Shown: positions 25,540-36,868, counted from the first letter of the stretch. The stretch is DNA of 64,000 nt from Ophioderma brevispina (GCA_023653785.1 JAMKCH010012478.1:1-64000), one strand, 5' to 3'. Notes: generated by a model from the letters alone, not told the origin. Numbers and translations are program-made.

Positions 25540-26130
25540 GATGGCGGCCCTTCAATTTTTCTCCCACAAAATCGTGTTTTTGTGGTCGCCTGCCTTATAG
25601 CGAAGCGGCATAATAAAATAACGTAAACAAATAATGAATTAGTGATAAAAAGCAAGGGATTTTGTCTATAAAGCAGGAGGAATATAACTTTAAAAATATT
25701 GAGACATGAGCCAATTCAATTTTTACCCCTGAACGGGTTTGGCAGCCATCTTTCAAAATGGCCGCCAAAAGTTGCTTTTCACTGTTTATACATGCTTACG
25801 CTTTCAAAATGGCTGGGAACATGATGCTAACATGTTATTTTAATAGTTGAAAATATTAAAAGGGGAATTTTAAAGTGACCTCAAGGTGTTTATGGAGATA
25901 AAGGGATACTTTTAAATCAAACCTTCATCTTTCAAAATGGCCGCCAAAAGCATTTTCTTTGGTTATTTAAAGATATTACATACAGATTCATGTTAAAAAT
26001 ACTTTCAAATAATAGTTTGTGTATTGCTAAGTAACAGTCACATGATATTACTCAAGTAAAGTAAAAAAACAAAACATACTGCATGTTTAGCCTGTAACAG
26101 TCAATTTTAAAAATGGCAAACCATATACGC
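25540..26130. repeat. Repeats with aaaatggccgcc motifs
   Basis: ttcaaaatggccgccaaaag occurs at about 25755 and 25934, with related phrases at 25541 and 25806. It belongs to the same motif family as 54850-58900. Confidence 0.5.
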
Positions 26131-26410
26131 ATGGTCATACCGTTTTGAACTCAACATCTAAAAAGGGTTGTGGCGTCACACTTTTCAATACAAACGTTCG
26201 TTTTCTTATCATATCTTTGTAAAGTACAGAACATGACCTCCGAGCTGACTTGGTCCATGACCTTTGGGATCATCATGCCATATAAAATGCAACCCCTATT
26301 GCACCTCAAACCCAAGTATGGTTTAAAGTCGGACTTAACTTTTCGACCAAGAATTTGAACAAGACGGGAAAACCTAACCAAACTGAAAAACACACACCAC
26401 ACACACGAAA

Positions 26411-29297
26411 AATGCGCGCTATCGCAAAATCCCTCTACGGTTACCGTCTGGAATTCACGGCTCCTCCTCACCGTCTTCGAAGCAAGGAGGCAATCAGTTC
26501 CCTCCCCCCTACAGTGGCGTAACCAGGACTTTTGCAAATGGGGGGGGGGGCAGAAGGAAGTGGCCGAGGCATTTTTGAGGGGGCAAAATTTGAGTACTTT
26601 CCATAGACCACTGTACAAATCTCAGTTCATTGGAGGGGGGCTGGCAGGGGGCAAGGGTTCTGTTTGGGGGGGCTTGTTCCCTCTTGCCACCTCCCCGCTG
26701 GTTACGCACTGTCCCCCTAGATTTTCGAGGGGGTTTTGGTCGAGTTTTCCTAGCCTCCTAAAAAGACGGGAGATGGGACCAATACCCAATCTGATGCGGC
26801 TCAATGTCTTTATCAAACCGAAAAAATTCGGATGGAGACATTGGCACATGCTCTCCCGTGCCCAATCAAGAACTGTTGGGAAACGTCTCTGGATCTCAAG
26901 GGATATTCGCCTACCTCCATCCCAATCGAACGGGGAAATCAAGTCTGGTTACGCTTCCAGGTACATCTAGAAGCGTACCAGTTCCGGTGTCTTCCGTCTT
27001 GCCTGTACACGGCGCCGCGAGTCTTCACTCGTGGGGTCAAGGCCGTTGGCTCGGTTCTCACACGGGCAGGGATCAAAACTTTGTATCTATATGGACGATT
27101 GGTTGATCTACTAGACCGACGAGGACTCGCTCTCGCCCAACCACCAAGTGGGTTGTGCAGGAGGTCACGAAGTTGGGGGTTCATCGTGAACTATCGAAAT
27201 CCAATTCGAAACCGCGGACAGTTCCCAGTTTTTCCTGGGAGCCAGCTGGATTCTGCTCAATGGTCGTGTATTCCAAACAGGGAGCGGTAGACACTGGTCA
27301 TTCATTTATGCGCTACGCTCCTTTCCGGGGCCAGCCAAGCTCGTGCTTTGGCTTGGCTCCAGGTTCTGGGGTTAATGGCCCAGCCTAGGCTGGACCATCG
27401 TGCCTTACGGTCGGCATCGTATGCGCCCAATGGCCAGCTGCACCTTCTGGCGCATTATCGTCCGCAACGCGGAACAGCGTGACACCTGGCTCCGAGACTG
27501 CGATCTGAGGGACGCGCTATCCTGGATGAGGTTGCCAGCAATCTCCTCCGGGGCGTGGGAGTTCCCTCCATCCCAGCCCACCCTGATCCTGACCACAGAT
27601 TCGTAGGTCTGGGCGGGGGCGTCACATTCCGGACGAGACTGTTTCGGGCGGCTGGTGGGTCGCTGATCAGTATCTTCAAATCAATGTCTGGATTGAGGCA
27701 GTGATTCGATTCTCTGGAACCGAGATCCCCCCACTCTTTGCCTCCACACGAGACACCTAATCGAGTTGGTGCATAGAGAGGGAGATCACGTTAACGGCGT
27801 CCCATACCGGGCGTTTACAATGTCACTGCGGATTGTCTATCCAGTGGCGGGACCACGTTAGGAGTGTCCATGTCTCATCGGGTAGCGCGTCAGATCTTCC
27901 GGGTGTTCGATCGCCAGTCGATAGATCTCATTCGAATCCGCCTGCGCCAGGGAAATTGACAAGCTTCTGTCGTACTGCTCCCTGCGACGCGATCCTGGAG
28001 CGTGGGCGTCGGATTCTCTCTCACCTGCCACTGGTCGGGGTTGAAGGCTTACGCCTTCTCCTGATCCCACTCATCCCACGAGTGGTAGACATGGTAGGGA
28101 AGGGTCGACTGCGTGAACCCCTTCTGGCCTCGTCCAGGCCGTAGTTTCGTTCGCTGGCTGAAAACCTGCTTGCAGGCGACATCGCGGACGACTCCCGCGG
28201 GACTCTCATATCCTGTGGGACTCAACTGTGGATGTCCAGACGAGTCTTGGAGACGCTTTCTCCGACAGCGTGGCCGCTGTCAGGAAACTCTTCCAGACGC
28301 AAGGCCTTTCTCGTGGACGCTGCCAATCTGGCGGTGCCAGGAGCTGGTGAAGATCCACACACGTCAACTTATTTTGGACGGTGGCGGGGTCTTAAAGTAA
28401 GTGGTGCAGGGACTAACAAAAATTGCCGGCCACGGCGTCTGGTCGCCAGGTCGCAGACTTCCTTGAATTCTTTATTCAGTAGCGGCCTAGACACGAACAC
28501 AAACAATTCAAGAATTACAGGTCGGCTGTTCAATTCTATCACCGATGAACGGCCCCTGGGGCTATTTGAAAGGTGATGTAATCCTTGAACCGCATTTCTA
28601 ACTTTTGGCACCAGGCAGCCTTCGAGGCCAGTTATGCCTGGGTGGGATTTGCCAACCGCCCTACGGCGTACGAGCGATGGGCTCCGCCAGTATGGCTGCC
28701 GTTTACATCTTGAAAAATAATTTTCCTACTGGCAATTGCGTCAGGCCGTCGCGCCTCGAATTGCAAGCATTGTCGGTGGGGAAGTTCATAGTTTTCGGAA
28801 GTTTCGGTGCCCCACTCTCCATTTCCGCCCGTGTTTTCTCCAGAAAAAAGTAACGACCTGGCTTCAGGGGGCTCCAACCACTTTTCTTTACGAATATGTC
28901 GGGTGGTTCTTCCGTGAGGGAGGTCGACTTTGGTGTCCGGTAAGCACTCAAATATTACCTCTCCCGTACAAAGGCCCTTCGTGCTAAGGTAGAGCAGCTG
29001 TTTGTGATAAACACGACCTCCGCATATGGGCTGTTCCAAAGAAACTTCTGCACGAGGGGGGGTCTGTGGCAAGGTTATCAATCAGGCCAATGCGGTGAAC
29101 GTCGGCGAACGTTGCCACGGCTCATTTCCACCAGAGCTGTGGCAAGTTTTGCTGCCCTTTCACCGCGGCCTCCGCCAGAACAGATCATTAATACTGTTGG
29201 CTGTGCTCAAACAACTCCTTCATCAACCTACATGAAGGATATGAGTCCCGGGCTGGAGGTTCCTCGCGCTGTCCTCAAACAGCGTGAGCATGATTAG
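26411..29297 (+). mobile_element. DIRS-type tyrosine-recombinase retrotransposon, decayed
   Basis: The GC-rich segment encodes, in successive shifted frames, the domains of a DIRS element. Before 26510 lies GYRLEFTAPPHRLRSKEAIS. From about 26770 come NLMRLNVFIKPKKF, METLAHALPCPI, WLRFQVHLEAYQFRCLP and a YMDDW catalytic box (about 27088-27102), which is split by a frameshift in the longest frame. RNase H-like sequence follows at about 27590-27850. A recombinase-like region (28150-29297) contains ASGRRASELQALS with the family's first catalytic Arg and ends STYMKDMSPGLEVPR. In the family these enzymes copy the RNA and integrate the circular DNA with a tyrosine recombinase instead of a DDE integrase. 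Here every domain is broken by frameshifts or stops. The 5' part is truncated near 26411 and no termini were identified. Confidence 0.75.
26511..26712. mobile_element. hAT-like MITE inserted in the DIRS reverse transcriptase
   Basis: The left end acagtggcgtaaccag and the right end ctggttacgcactgt are inverted repeats differing by one G. With cagtgg and cactg as ends, the flanks are ccccccta (26504-26511) and tcccccta (26712-26719), an 8-bp target-site duplication if one C is miscounted. Eight-bp duplications and cagtgg-type ends are typical of hAT elements. DIRS coding similarity resumes directly on the right side. Confidence 0.65.
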
Positions 29298-29499
29298 TCA
29301 GGGGGAAGTTTACTTCGGGGACATTAACTCGGGAATCACATTGGTGGACTGTCTTATTCAAATTAAAAGTAACACGCCTTTAATATATGAAATCATTGAC
29401 CAACCTTAATTAAGTATTAAACGATCAATGCAGATATCTAGCAGGTTTTTATTCGTAGTATAGATAATAGTAAAGGTGGGTGTTAAATTTATTAGCAAA

Positions 29500-29715
29500 A
29501 TATGCCTAAAATGGTCATTTCGGCAGCCATCTTGGAAAATAAAGCCGACAGGGAACACATATTGCAAGGCCTGTGATAAACAAACATTGTACATGAATAG
29601 CATAATTTTATGAATAGTATAGACATAAAGCTAAAATGCAGGTGTTGAAATATGTAAAAATATGCCTACAATTGGTCATTTGGGCGGCCATCTTGGAAAA
29701 TGGCCGACGGGGTGC
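29500..29715. repeat. Repeat pair with gccatcttggaaaat motif
   Basis: aaaatatgcctaaaatggtc followed by ggcagccatcttggaaaat at about 29500-29540 recurs at 29658-29703, a period of about 160 bp. Confidence 0.55.
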
Positions 29716-29887
29716 AATTTGCGATGGATCATGATCTTAATCTGTTCAATTCTTTTCTCTTTAATATGTCTGCCAAATTTCATGCTTTTATCACAAATGC
29801 ACGATAGGTTAGCTATGCTGCCTCGCCTCGCTATTAAGGCAGAAAGAAAACACAAGGATCACTTTGTCCACTGTAGTCGCACGGTTT

Positions 29888-30052
29888 AGAAAATTTTTCG
29901 TAAATTTCCGGAAATTTCTGGTCAGCAGAATTTTCCCAGATTTTTAAAGGGTAAATTTACGATTTTTTAGGGTAATTTACAGATTTTTTATGGAAAAAAT
30001 ACTGAATATTTCAATTTACGGATCCGTACTTTTTTACGAGACCATTTTCCTG
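29888..30052. repeat. Foldback MITE fragment (ttccgtaaattt family)
   Basis: The sequence tcgtaaatttccggaaattt and ctggtcagcagaattttccc closely parallels the MITE at 46516, and internal stretches are self-complementary. Ends are eroded. Confidence 0.5.
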
Positions 30053-30752
30053 TAGGTACAAGCTTCTCTTTAAGTCCTCGTCACTTTTTTTTGGTACCAC
30101 GTCTTTTCACAATTACACACATACATGACATAGTGGGGGGGCGAGGCGCTATGCATTCACACAAATGACGTATAGTGAAAACGAGGGCGACTGGACACAA
30201 ATTGAAGGACTGTTCTTCACTTTATCTCGACAATCACCTAAGGACGGGTGGGAGAAACAACTACCATCCGCACTACCTCCATCCCATCTTGCACACGCCC
30301 CTGCGATTCTTTTTGAATGGAATAGCCATCATTGCAAACCCAACAGAGAGCCCATCGGGGGCGCTATAATCGCTTTCTAATGGACTTTCGATGTCCCTTT
30401 CGCATCTTATATAGAAGACACTAAAACCGTGCTCCGGCCCTCACACTACCGAAGTTCTGCCAAGTTTATTTATCAATTCAGGCACCTTTATGATTTTGTT
30501 TTCTCTAAGGGCTTAATCGCCATGCATTTAAAAAAAAACACCCTTTTTAATCGATACCCATATGCTGGTGAATCTTTAAGTGGGAAAATGAATGATTTTA
30601 ACTAAAAAGGCTCTTATGTACAAGGCGCTGGCGTGACACGATCCATATCCTAATTTGGGGAAGGGAGCGGACACACGGTGAATGCAATGAACGCAGTTTG
30701 AGATTTCCAAGTTCTAAAATACTGTGGCATTTTGTACAGTAAAGACTCCTAT

Positions 30753-30923
30753 CACACTTAAAAATACGGGGTCAAATATGCACCAACTAAAAAATTGACC
30801 CCATTTGAGTTAAAACAACTAATTTTAGAGTTAAATGTGAACACAAAAAGGGTCGTTTTAACTCAAACGGGGTTATCTTATTTTTAGTCGGTGCATATTT
30901 AACCCCGTATTTTTAAATGTGTA
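30753..30923. mobile_element. Foldback MITE with about 70-bp arms
   Basis: The left arm begins acacttaaaaatacggggtc and the right arm, read in reverse complement, begins acacatttaaaaatacgggg. Pairing continues through aatatgcacc-actaaaa and gagttaaaac. The loop is only about 20-30 bp. Confidence 0.75.
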
Positions 30924-31125
30924 ATAATATGTCCGAAACGCGGGGAAAAATCTATAAATCAATTATAGTTTGAAACTTTCTTATTAGCGTTTATACTAAC
31001 CCTTTCCTCTTTATTCCTCCCGCCCGCTTTCACTTCCCCACTTTGAAAGTCAAACCATTGCATAAGACCGTTTGGTAATCGATGTGTAAAAGTCATAGTG
31101 ATTTTCATTATTTTTTGTCTCTTTC

Positions 31126-31155
31126 ACACACACACACACACACTCTCTCTCTCTA
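31126..31155. repeat. (CA)n followed by (CT)n microsatellite
   Basis: A CA run from 31126 to about 31142 passes directly into a CT run. Confidence 0.9.
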
Positions 31156-31562
31156 TGTTAATTTTTATTGTAAATACTTCTGCCAAACTTTGTCGTCAAA
31201 AATGGGAACATTTGTATGAATCTTTCCCATCGGAAACATAAAAGCAAAAATAAATTGTTATCACTCGTGTGATAAAAAAGGTAAAATCCGGGGGTAGATT
31301 TATCCTTCTTATGATCATAATTTGACTCCATTTTTTCGATGCATAGTTGACCAGGTATGTTTAATGTATAGTTTCTAATGAACTTCATGCAATACACTTT
31401 CGATATGAATATTTAATGTATTAAACAATTATTTAGTTTAAAAGGGAATCGTTTTTTTTAGGGGGGGGTATTTTGTTTTGATTGGTTTTGCTTTGTTGAT
31501 TTTCTCACTCTCTGTATTCAACTATTATAGTCTTTAATTACTCTGATTTTTTTTCATTTCAG

Positions 31563-31709
31563 GTTAAAATCTTTGAGGATTGCGAGCAGGGCTTACTTTG
31601 TGAATTGGTGCTCAAATTACGTTCTCAAATCTTTAGTCCGTCTGATTTTATATGCAAGAAAGGCGAAATAGGAAGAGAGATGTACATCATTAACCACGGG
31701 AAAGTGGCG
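31563..31709 (+). CDS. CNGA: CNG channel exon: cyclic-nucleotide-binding domain, first half
   Basis: The exon is exactly 49 codons, phase 0 at both ends, preceded by ttttttttcatttcag and followed by gtaagt. It starts [20 protein letters not shown] and ends [19 protein letters not shown]. These are the helix A and beta1-beta3 elements of a [21 protein letters not shown] and the ICKKG.IG.EMYII core match vertebrate CNGA subunits almost position by position. In the folded domain this part builds the first strands of the beta-roll above the ligand pocket. It follows a 20-kb intron loaded with transposons and is followed within 50 bp by a non-LTR retrotransposon fragment on the same strand. No stop or frameshift is visible inside it. 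Confidence 0.93.
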
Positions 31710-31754
31710 GTAAGTAAACCTAGGTGAAATTAAAAACAAAAACACGATACGATT

Positions 31755-32330
31755 AAAGAAAATGCCATCCTCTAAAGTATCATATGAGGAAGATGATCAT
31801 CAACCTATCTGCACTAAAGATGGTAGCCATCTCAAAGAGGTCAAGGACTTCAAGTATCTAGGGTCCTATGTTGCCGACAGCAAGAAAGACTTCCTGTCAC
31901 TCAAAGGACAAGCTTGGAATGCCTGCAATAAACTGCACCATTTACATGATTTATGGCAATCTGGTATCTCCAATTCAACCAAGCTGAAATTCTTTAGAGC
32001 CTGTGTAGAGAGTATCCTGTTATATGGATCTGAGACCTGGACCATGAAGAAAGAGCTACAGGATAGACTGGATGGCACCTACATCAACATCTGTTGCCCA
32101 ACCCCGTGCGCGATTTGCCGGTTACTGTCATCGTGCGATTGATCAAGTAGTCTCAGACGTCACATGTTGGAAGTTACCGTGCCAAAACAGGGGTCGTCGC
32201 CCCTTTAACTACATTGATGTCATTGCTCGATCCAGCAGGATCCATCTGACATCCCCAACAGGGACATTTGGCGCTACATGGTGAACAGCATCTCGGCTGC
32301 GGTCGTTAGATAGATAGATATTCGTTAAGA
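31755..32330 (+). pseudogene. Non-LTR retrotransposon RT C-terminal fragment
   Basis: The frame from 31762 contains KEVKDFKYLGSYVADSKKDF, then KLKFFRACVESILLYGSETW and RLDGTY, the conserved C-terminal reverse-transcriptase segment of endonuclease-bearing LINEs. A different frame then carries ARFAGYCHRA and WKLPCQNRGRRPF..YID, which in intact elements lies further downstream. The part between is therefore deleted and the frame broken near 32090. The fragment ends in a short (TAGA)n tail at about 32308-32320, as expected of a 3' end. It lies 46 bp downstream of the donor of CNG exon 31563-31709, on the same strand. Confidence 0.7.
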
Positions 32331-33940
32331 ACATCCCAGCAATTGAAGAGGATACAGATTCTGATAGTTCTCGAGGTATATAATTATGCAGCATATCTTT
32401 GGAAAACAATATGACCAGCATTTATAAAAGGGGAACACGTGTAACTTTAGCTTATAAAAGAAGAATCATGGAATCTAAGTTATTTGAGGCTTTGCGGAAA
32501 ATTTTGTAATGCTTGTGTCTAGAGAATTAAAAATAAATGCCCAAGAAAAAATCGTGAAACAGAAAGCTCTGCAGCTCTTTCTGCCTTTCAAGTTCTTTAA
32601 AGTGTAAATGAAAAAAAAATAATACTTTCAGCAAGAAAAGCAATCTAAATTCATATTGTAGGATTATAAGTATTTTGAATACGGGCTAAAATGGTATTAA
32701 TGAAATGTACGTGAGGGAGGGGTAAAACTTATCTCAAAGTATACGTTTGAAAAAAGGCGATTTGTGAGAGTGTGAAATCCAAAATACCGCAATTCTTTAA
32801 CTGAGGGGCGTTACGTACAATTTGTACGTAAGAAAAATGAAGAAAATAGCGAACGCCTCAATCAAATGTGAATCACTTTGTGATGCGAAAACAGTTCCCA
32901 AGTCTCACATAATCAGTGTCTTATGCTTTATGTATAACTTTTCTTCAAGAAGCATTAGAAAACGGTATTTAAAGTGTACTAACAGGTTAATTTTTAATTT
33001 AAGTATGTTTTAAAAGATGTCTTTGCGGTCTGAAAGAAATAATATCTACTGCAATATAGATTGCCTTATTAGCAGAATTAATTAATAAATATTGTCCATG
33101 GAGGTCGCCATGTTCGGCATTGGTGACGTTGCTCGGCATTGGTGACGTTGTATGACTTGAGGAGTCAATAGATAAAAACAGGTGTCTGTGGAATGTCTAG
33201 GGTACTCCTGGTCAGAAAATCGGATTATATAGTGTGTCCAGTAGAAAATCAGTAACGATCGATTAAACACCTGGGACAGATTCTTGAACAGAATATAGCT
33301 GAATAGGTTTGGTTGTGTCATTCAATGGCTACTTATTTCAAGACACACTATGTACTACATAGATCATGGTTTCTATTTTTCTCGCGGGCCGATCAAAATG
33401 GCTGCAATCATACGGGCGATATTATAAACGTTTTACTTTGTTATCAATAATAATATTGTCATTTATCTGACTGAAAGACATTCATTTGACACAAAAATGT
33501 ATTGATAATATGTTGAAGCGTAGATTATATTAGCCTGGCTTTTCGCTTTAAAAGCTTTTCAAAATGCACTTTTGGGGATCATACCACTGTGTTTTGGTTT
33601 TAGTAAACATTGCTATGATTTTAAAACAATTTTATGCAGATCAGAGTGAGAAAACATTATTTTGATGACGGCATATATCCCTTACATCCCTAAAGGAAAA
33701 TGACTACCAACCTGACCATCACCGCAAAAAGGAGGTAGCGTTATTTATCTTGTTAGATCTAAGATCTATTTCCCACTACTAAACACAAGACAGGTGTCCG
33801 CTCCGTGATTTTTGAAAAGTGGCAAAAATGGCATTTAGGGATTTTTAGGGATTTCAAAATACGACAGCTTTATGTCCTTAAACTCTTTATCTGTTTCGAT
33901 AATCAATGTTTTATGGACTTTTTAAGTCCATGTTACAGGA
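32331..33940. other. Intronic, no gene seen
   Basis: AT-rich. A 19-bp phrase (cggcattggtgacgttg) is repeated in tandem at 33114-33150. Nothing else is recognised. Confidence 0.35.
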
Positions 33941-33945
33941 ATTTG

Positions 33946-34880
33946 ATAATGTCATTTTATTTTTAAAGGTTACAATAAAAATTTGAATGTATTTTGTATT
34001 TATACTTCTAAATGATGTCACATATACTTCAAATTTCTCATGTCCAAGAACCCCCGATAAATTATGCTAAAATAGTCATTGTTTTATGGGCCCTTTTATG
34101 GATTACAATGCATATTATCAATGACCAATCAGAAAACAGTATTTTGATGACGTCATACATATTTCTAGATATTACCACCAAATTTCGCATGTCCAAGAAC
34201 CCCCTAAATACTAAAATTGTCATCGTTTTATGGGCTATTTTATGGATTACAATGTATATTATCAATGACCAATCAGAAGGTAGTATGTTGATGACGTCAT
34301 ATATATTTCTAAATATTTCTATCAGATTTTTATCATGTCCAAGAACCCTGTATGCTAAAATAGTCATTGTTTTATGGGTCCTTTTATAGATTACAATGCA
34401 TATTATCAATGACCAATCAGAAAACAGTATTTTAATGACGTCATACATATTTCTAAATATTACCATCAAATTTCTCATGTCCAAGAACCCCCTATATACT
34501 TATATAGTCATTGTTTTATGGGCTATTTTATGGATTACAATGCATATTATCAATGACCAATCAGAAAACAGTATTTTGATGACGTCATACATATTTCTAA
34601 ATATTACCATCAAATTTCTCATGTCCAAGAACCCCCTATATACTTATATAGTCATTGTTTTATGGGCTATTTTATGGATTACAATGCATATTATCAATGA
34701 CCAATCAGAAAACAGTATTTTGATGACGTCATATATATTTCTAAACATTACCTTCAAATTTCTCGTGTCCCAGAACCCCATATATGTCAAAATTGTAATG
34801 TATTGAATTGACCATAAAAAAATTGATTTTTCAATTGACCAATCAGAAAACAGCATATTTTTTTTTTTTTTTTTTTTTAT
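33946..34880. repeat. 144-bp tandem array with CCAAT box and CRE, first block
   Basis: The repeat period is 143-145 bp (the gattacaatg phrase is at 34101, 34244, 34389, 34533 and 34677). Each unit contains atcaatgaccaatcag (CCAAT box), then tgatgacgtcata with a perfect TGACGTCA, then atttctaaatatt and atgtccaagaaccc. Perfect CRE copies are at 34148, 34292, 34436, 34580 and 34724. The block ends in a degenerate unit (gaccaatcagaaaacagcat) that runs into about 21 T. Because 144 is a multiple of three, long open frames appear on both strands; I regard them as artefacts. Confidence 0.85.
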
Positions 34881-35525
34881 AATGTCATTTTATTTTTAAA
34901 GGTTACAATAAAAATTTGAATGTATTTTGTATTTATACTTCTAAATGATGTCACATATACTTCAAATTTCTCATGTCCAAGAACCCCCGATAAATTATGC
35001 TAAAATAGTCATTGTTTTATGGACCCTTTTATGGATTACAATGCATATTATCAATGACCAATCTGAAAACAGTATTTTGATGACGTCATACATATTTCTA
35101 GATATTACCATCAAATTTCGCATGTCCAAGAACCCCCTAAATGCTAAAATTGTCATTGTTTTATGGGCTATTTTATGGATTACAATACATATTATCAATG
35201 ACCAATCAGAAGACAGTATTTTGATGACGTCATATATATTTCTAAATATTTCTATCAGATTTTTCTCATGTCCAAGAACCCTGTATGCTAAAATAGTCAT
35301 TGTTTTATGGGTCCTTTTATGGATTACAATGCATATTATCAATGACCAATCAGAAAACAGTATTTTGATGACGTCATATATATATTTCTAAACATTACCT
35401 TCAAATTTCTCATGTCCCAGAACCCCATATATGTCAAAATTGTAATTGTAATGTATTGAATTGACCATAAAAAAATTGATTTTTCAATTGACCAATCAGA
35501 AAACAGCATATTAATGACGTCATAC
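34881..35525. repeat. 144-bp tandem array with CCAAT box and CRE, second block
   Basis: From 34881 the sequence restarts as at 33948 (offset 933 bp) with the same leader and the same variant site tgatgtca. Further units have perfect TGACGTCA at 35081, 35225, 35369 and 35515. This block has fewer units than the first and continues into unique sequence at about 35530. Confidence 0.85.
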
Positions 35526-35859
35526 AAATTTGAAAATACTTCTATTGAACTCAGCAGGTCAACAAACCCCCTAATATACCTTAAATTGACCAAATCAACC
35601 TTCTAATATCAACAAATATTTTTGGCCAGCTTTGATTTTTCTTAGTGGAAGCGAATTATTTTAAAGCGCTTTGATCTGATGGAAAAGTGATATATACAAC
35701 TGCATTTGAGATGCTGCTGTAATTTTACTCCTTCCTTAGATTTTTGTGGGGAATTATTTGATCATTTTAAAAGGAACAAGCTGGAACAAAATGTATATAA
35801 TCAGGTTTCTAGCTGCTGGAGAGCATAATTTTAGTAATAGGGTGTTTTTCACAGTAACG

Positions 35860-36580
35860 GTATACCTAAAATGTAACATCATGTCAAAAACTGATTAAAT
35901 AACATTTTGTGAACTATTTTCTCAATCGCTATTGGTAAAGACATAATAAATTGAGAACTATTAATTTTCTACTTTCCTGTTATGAAAACTATCCCCAAGT
36001 GGGCCTTTGGTGGAAATGTTAACGGTTGCACAACCGTTATGAACTGCGGCTGTATCTGAAAAAATATGCAGTGTACATGGCTAGAATTGATCCCGAGTTA
36101 GAACACCCTTCCATGTAGTACCTATAGAGCAGTAGCCGGTGTGTACTTATGAAGATATTCATATCTGAAGTTCAAAAAAAGTTTTGACACACGATTGAAC
36201 TGAGCTGCAATTTCTTATGCAAATAACAAAACTCGGTGATGTTTTCAATGTTGGTTGGCCCCGTGTAATCTTCTTTCAGTTTTTTTTTTTCAAACAAAAT
36301 GTTCACAAACCAGTTAGGCCTACACTATTTTTAGAATCAATAATTGCAATGTTACAATTTTATCCCAAGAAAGTGAACATTTAGACCACAAAATTGTTAT
36401 AAATTAAAAAGGTTACTAACAGACACACATACACAAAATAAAATCTTTCAGTTTTATCTCTCCATATCTATACCCGTAAATTACGTGAAAGGTTATGTAA
36501 ATCAGTATTCCACATTTTTTTTTCAAAACTTGAACAATGAATTTCTGATATGTACCTTTACTGTGAAAATACCCAATTAC
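35860..36580 (+). repeat. Dispersed repeat, copy B
   Basis: Collinear with 270-1610 but without the SINE. The interior between ggttgcacaaccgttatg (36024) and tctgaagttcaaaaaaagt (36163) shows the uninterrupted state. Confidence 0.7.
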
Positions 36581-36714
36581 GAAATATCTGCCGATTGGTA
36601 AAAATGAAATTTAAATATTTGTTCGCCACCCGCCATTCACCAACCAGCAACACGGTAGAAATGGTGGCAGGGTTGAAGAGGACTAGAGCTTAAATATTTG
36701 AAAGCCGCATTTCA

Positions 36715-36780
36715 ATTGGTTATTGAAAATAAATATTATGTATTAGTAGCCAATCAGGAAATCTCTATAAAAGGCGGGGT
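36715..36780 (+). promoter_or_regulatory. Orphan CCAAT/TATA core-promoter-like site
   Basis: The order is attgg at 36715-36719 (inverted CCAAT), ccaatcag at 36750-36757 and tataaaagg at 36766-36774. A start would be expected near 36795-36805. The arrangement resembles promoters of compact, strongly expressed genes such as histone genes. The only downstream frame of note starts at 36869. Confidence 0.4.
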
Positions 36781-36868
36781 AATTGAAAAGATAAGTTTGG
36801 TAAAACGTATGCATAAATCTCATAGAGAAGAAAGATGATTTTGGGAACCGGTATTCTCTTTACGGCGA

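Noticed and set aside
26151..26618. 155-codon minus-strand frame
   Set aside because: It runs antisense through the DIRS left part and into the MITE. Sense-strand similarity to DIRS explains the openness.
34012..35391. Long hydrophobic open frames on both strands (125-148 codons)
   Set aside because: They are translations of the 144-bp tandem unit, whose length is divisible by three. Open frames on both strands and exact periodic peptides show repeat, not gene.
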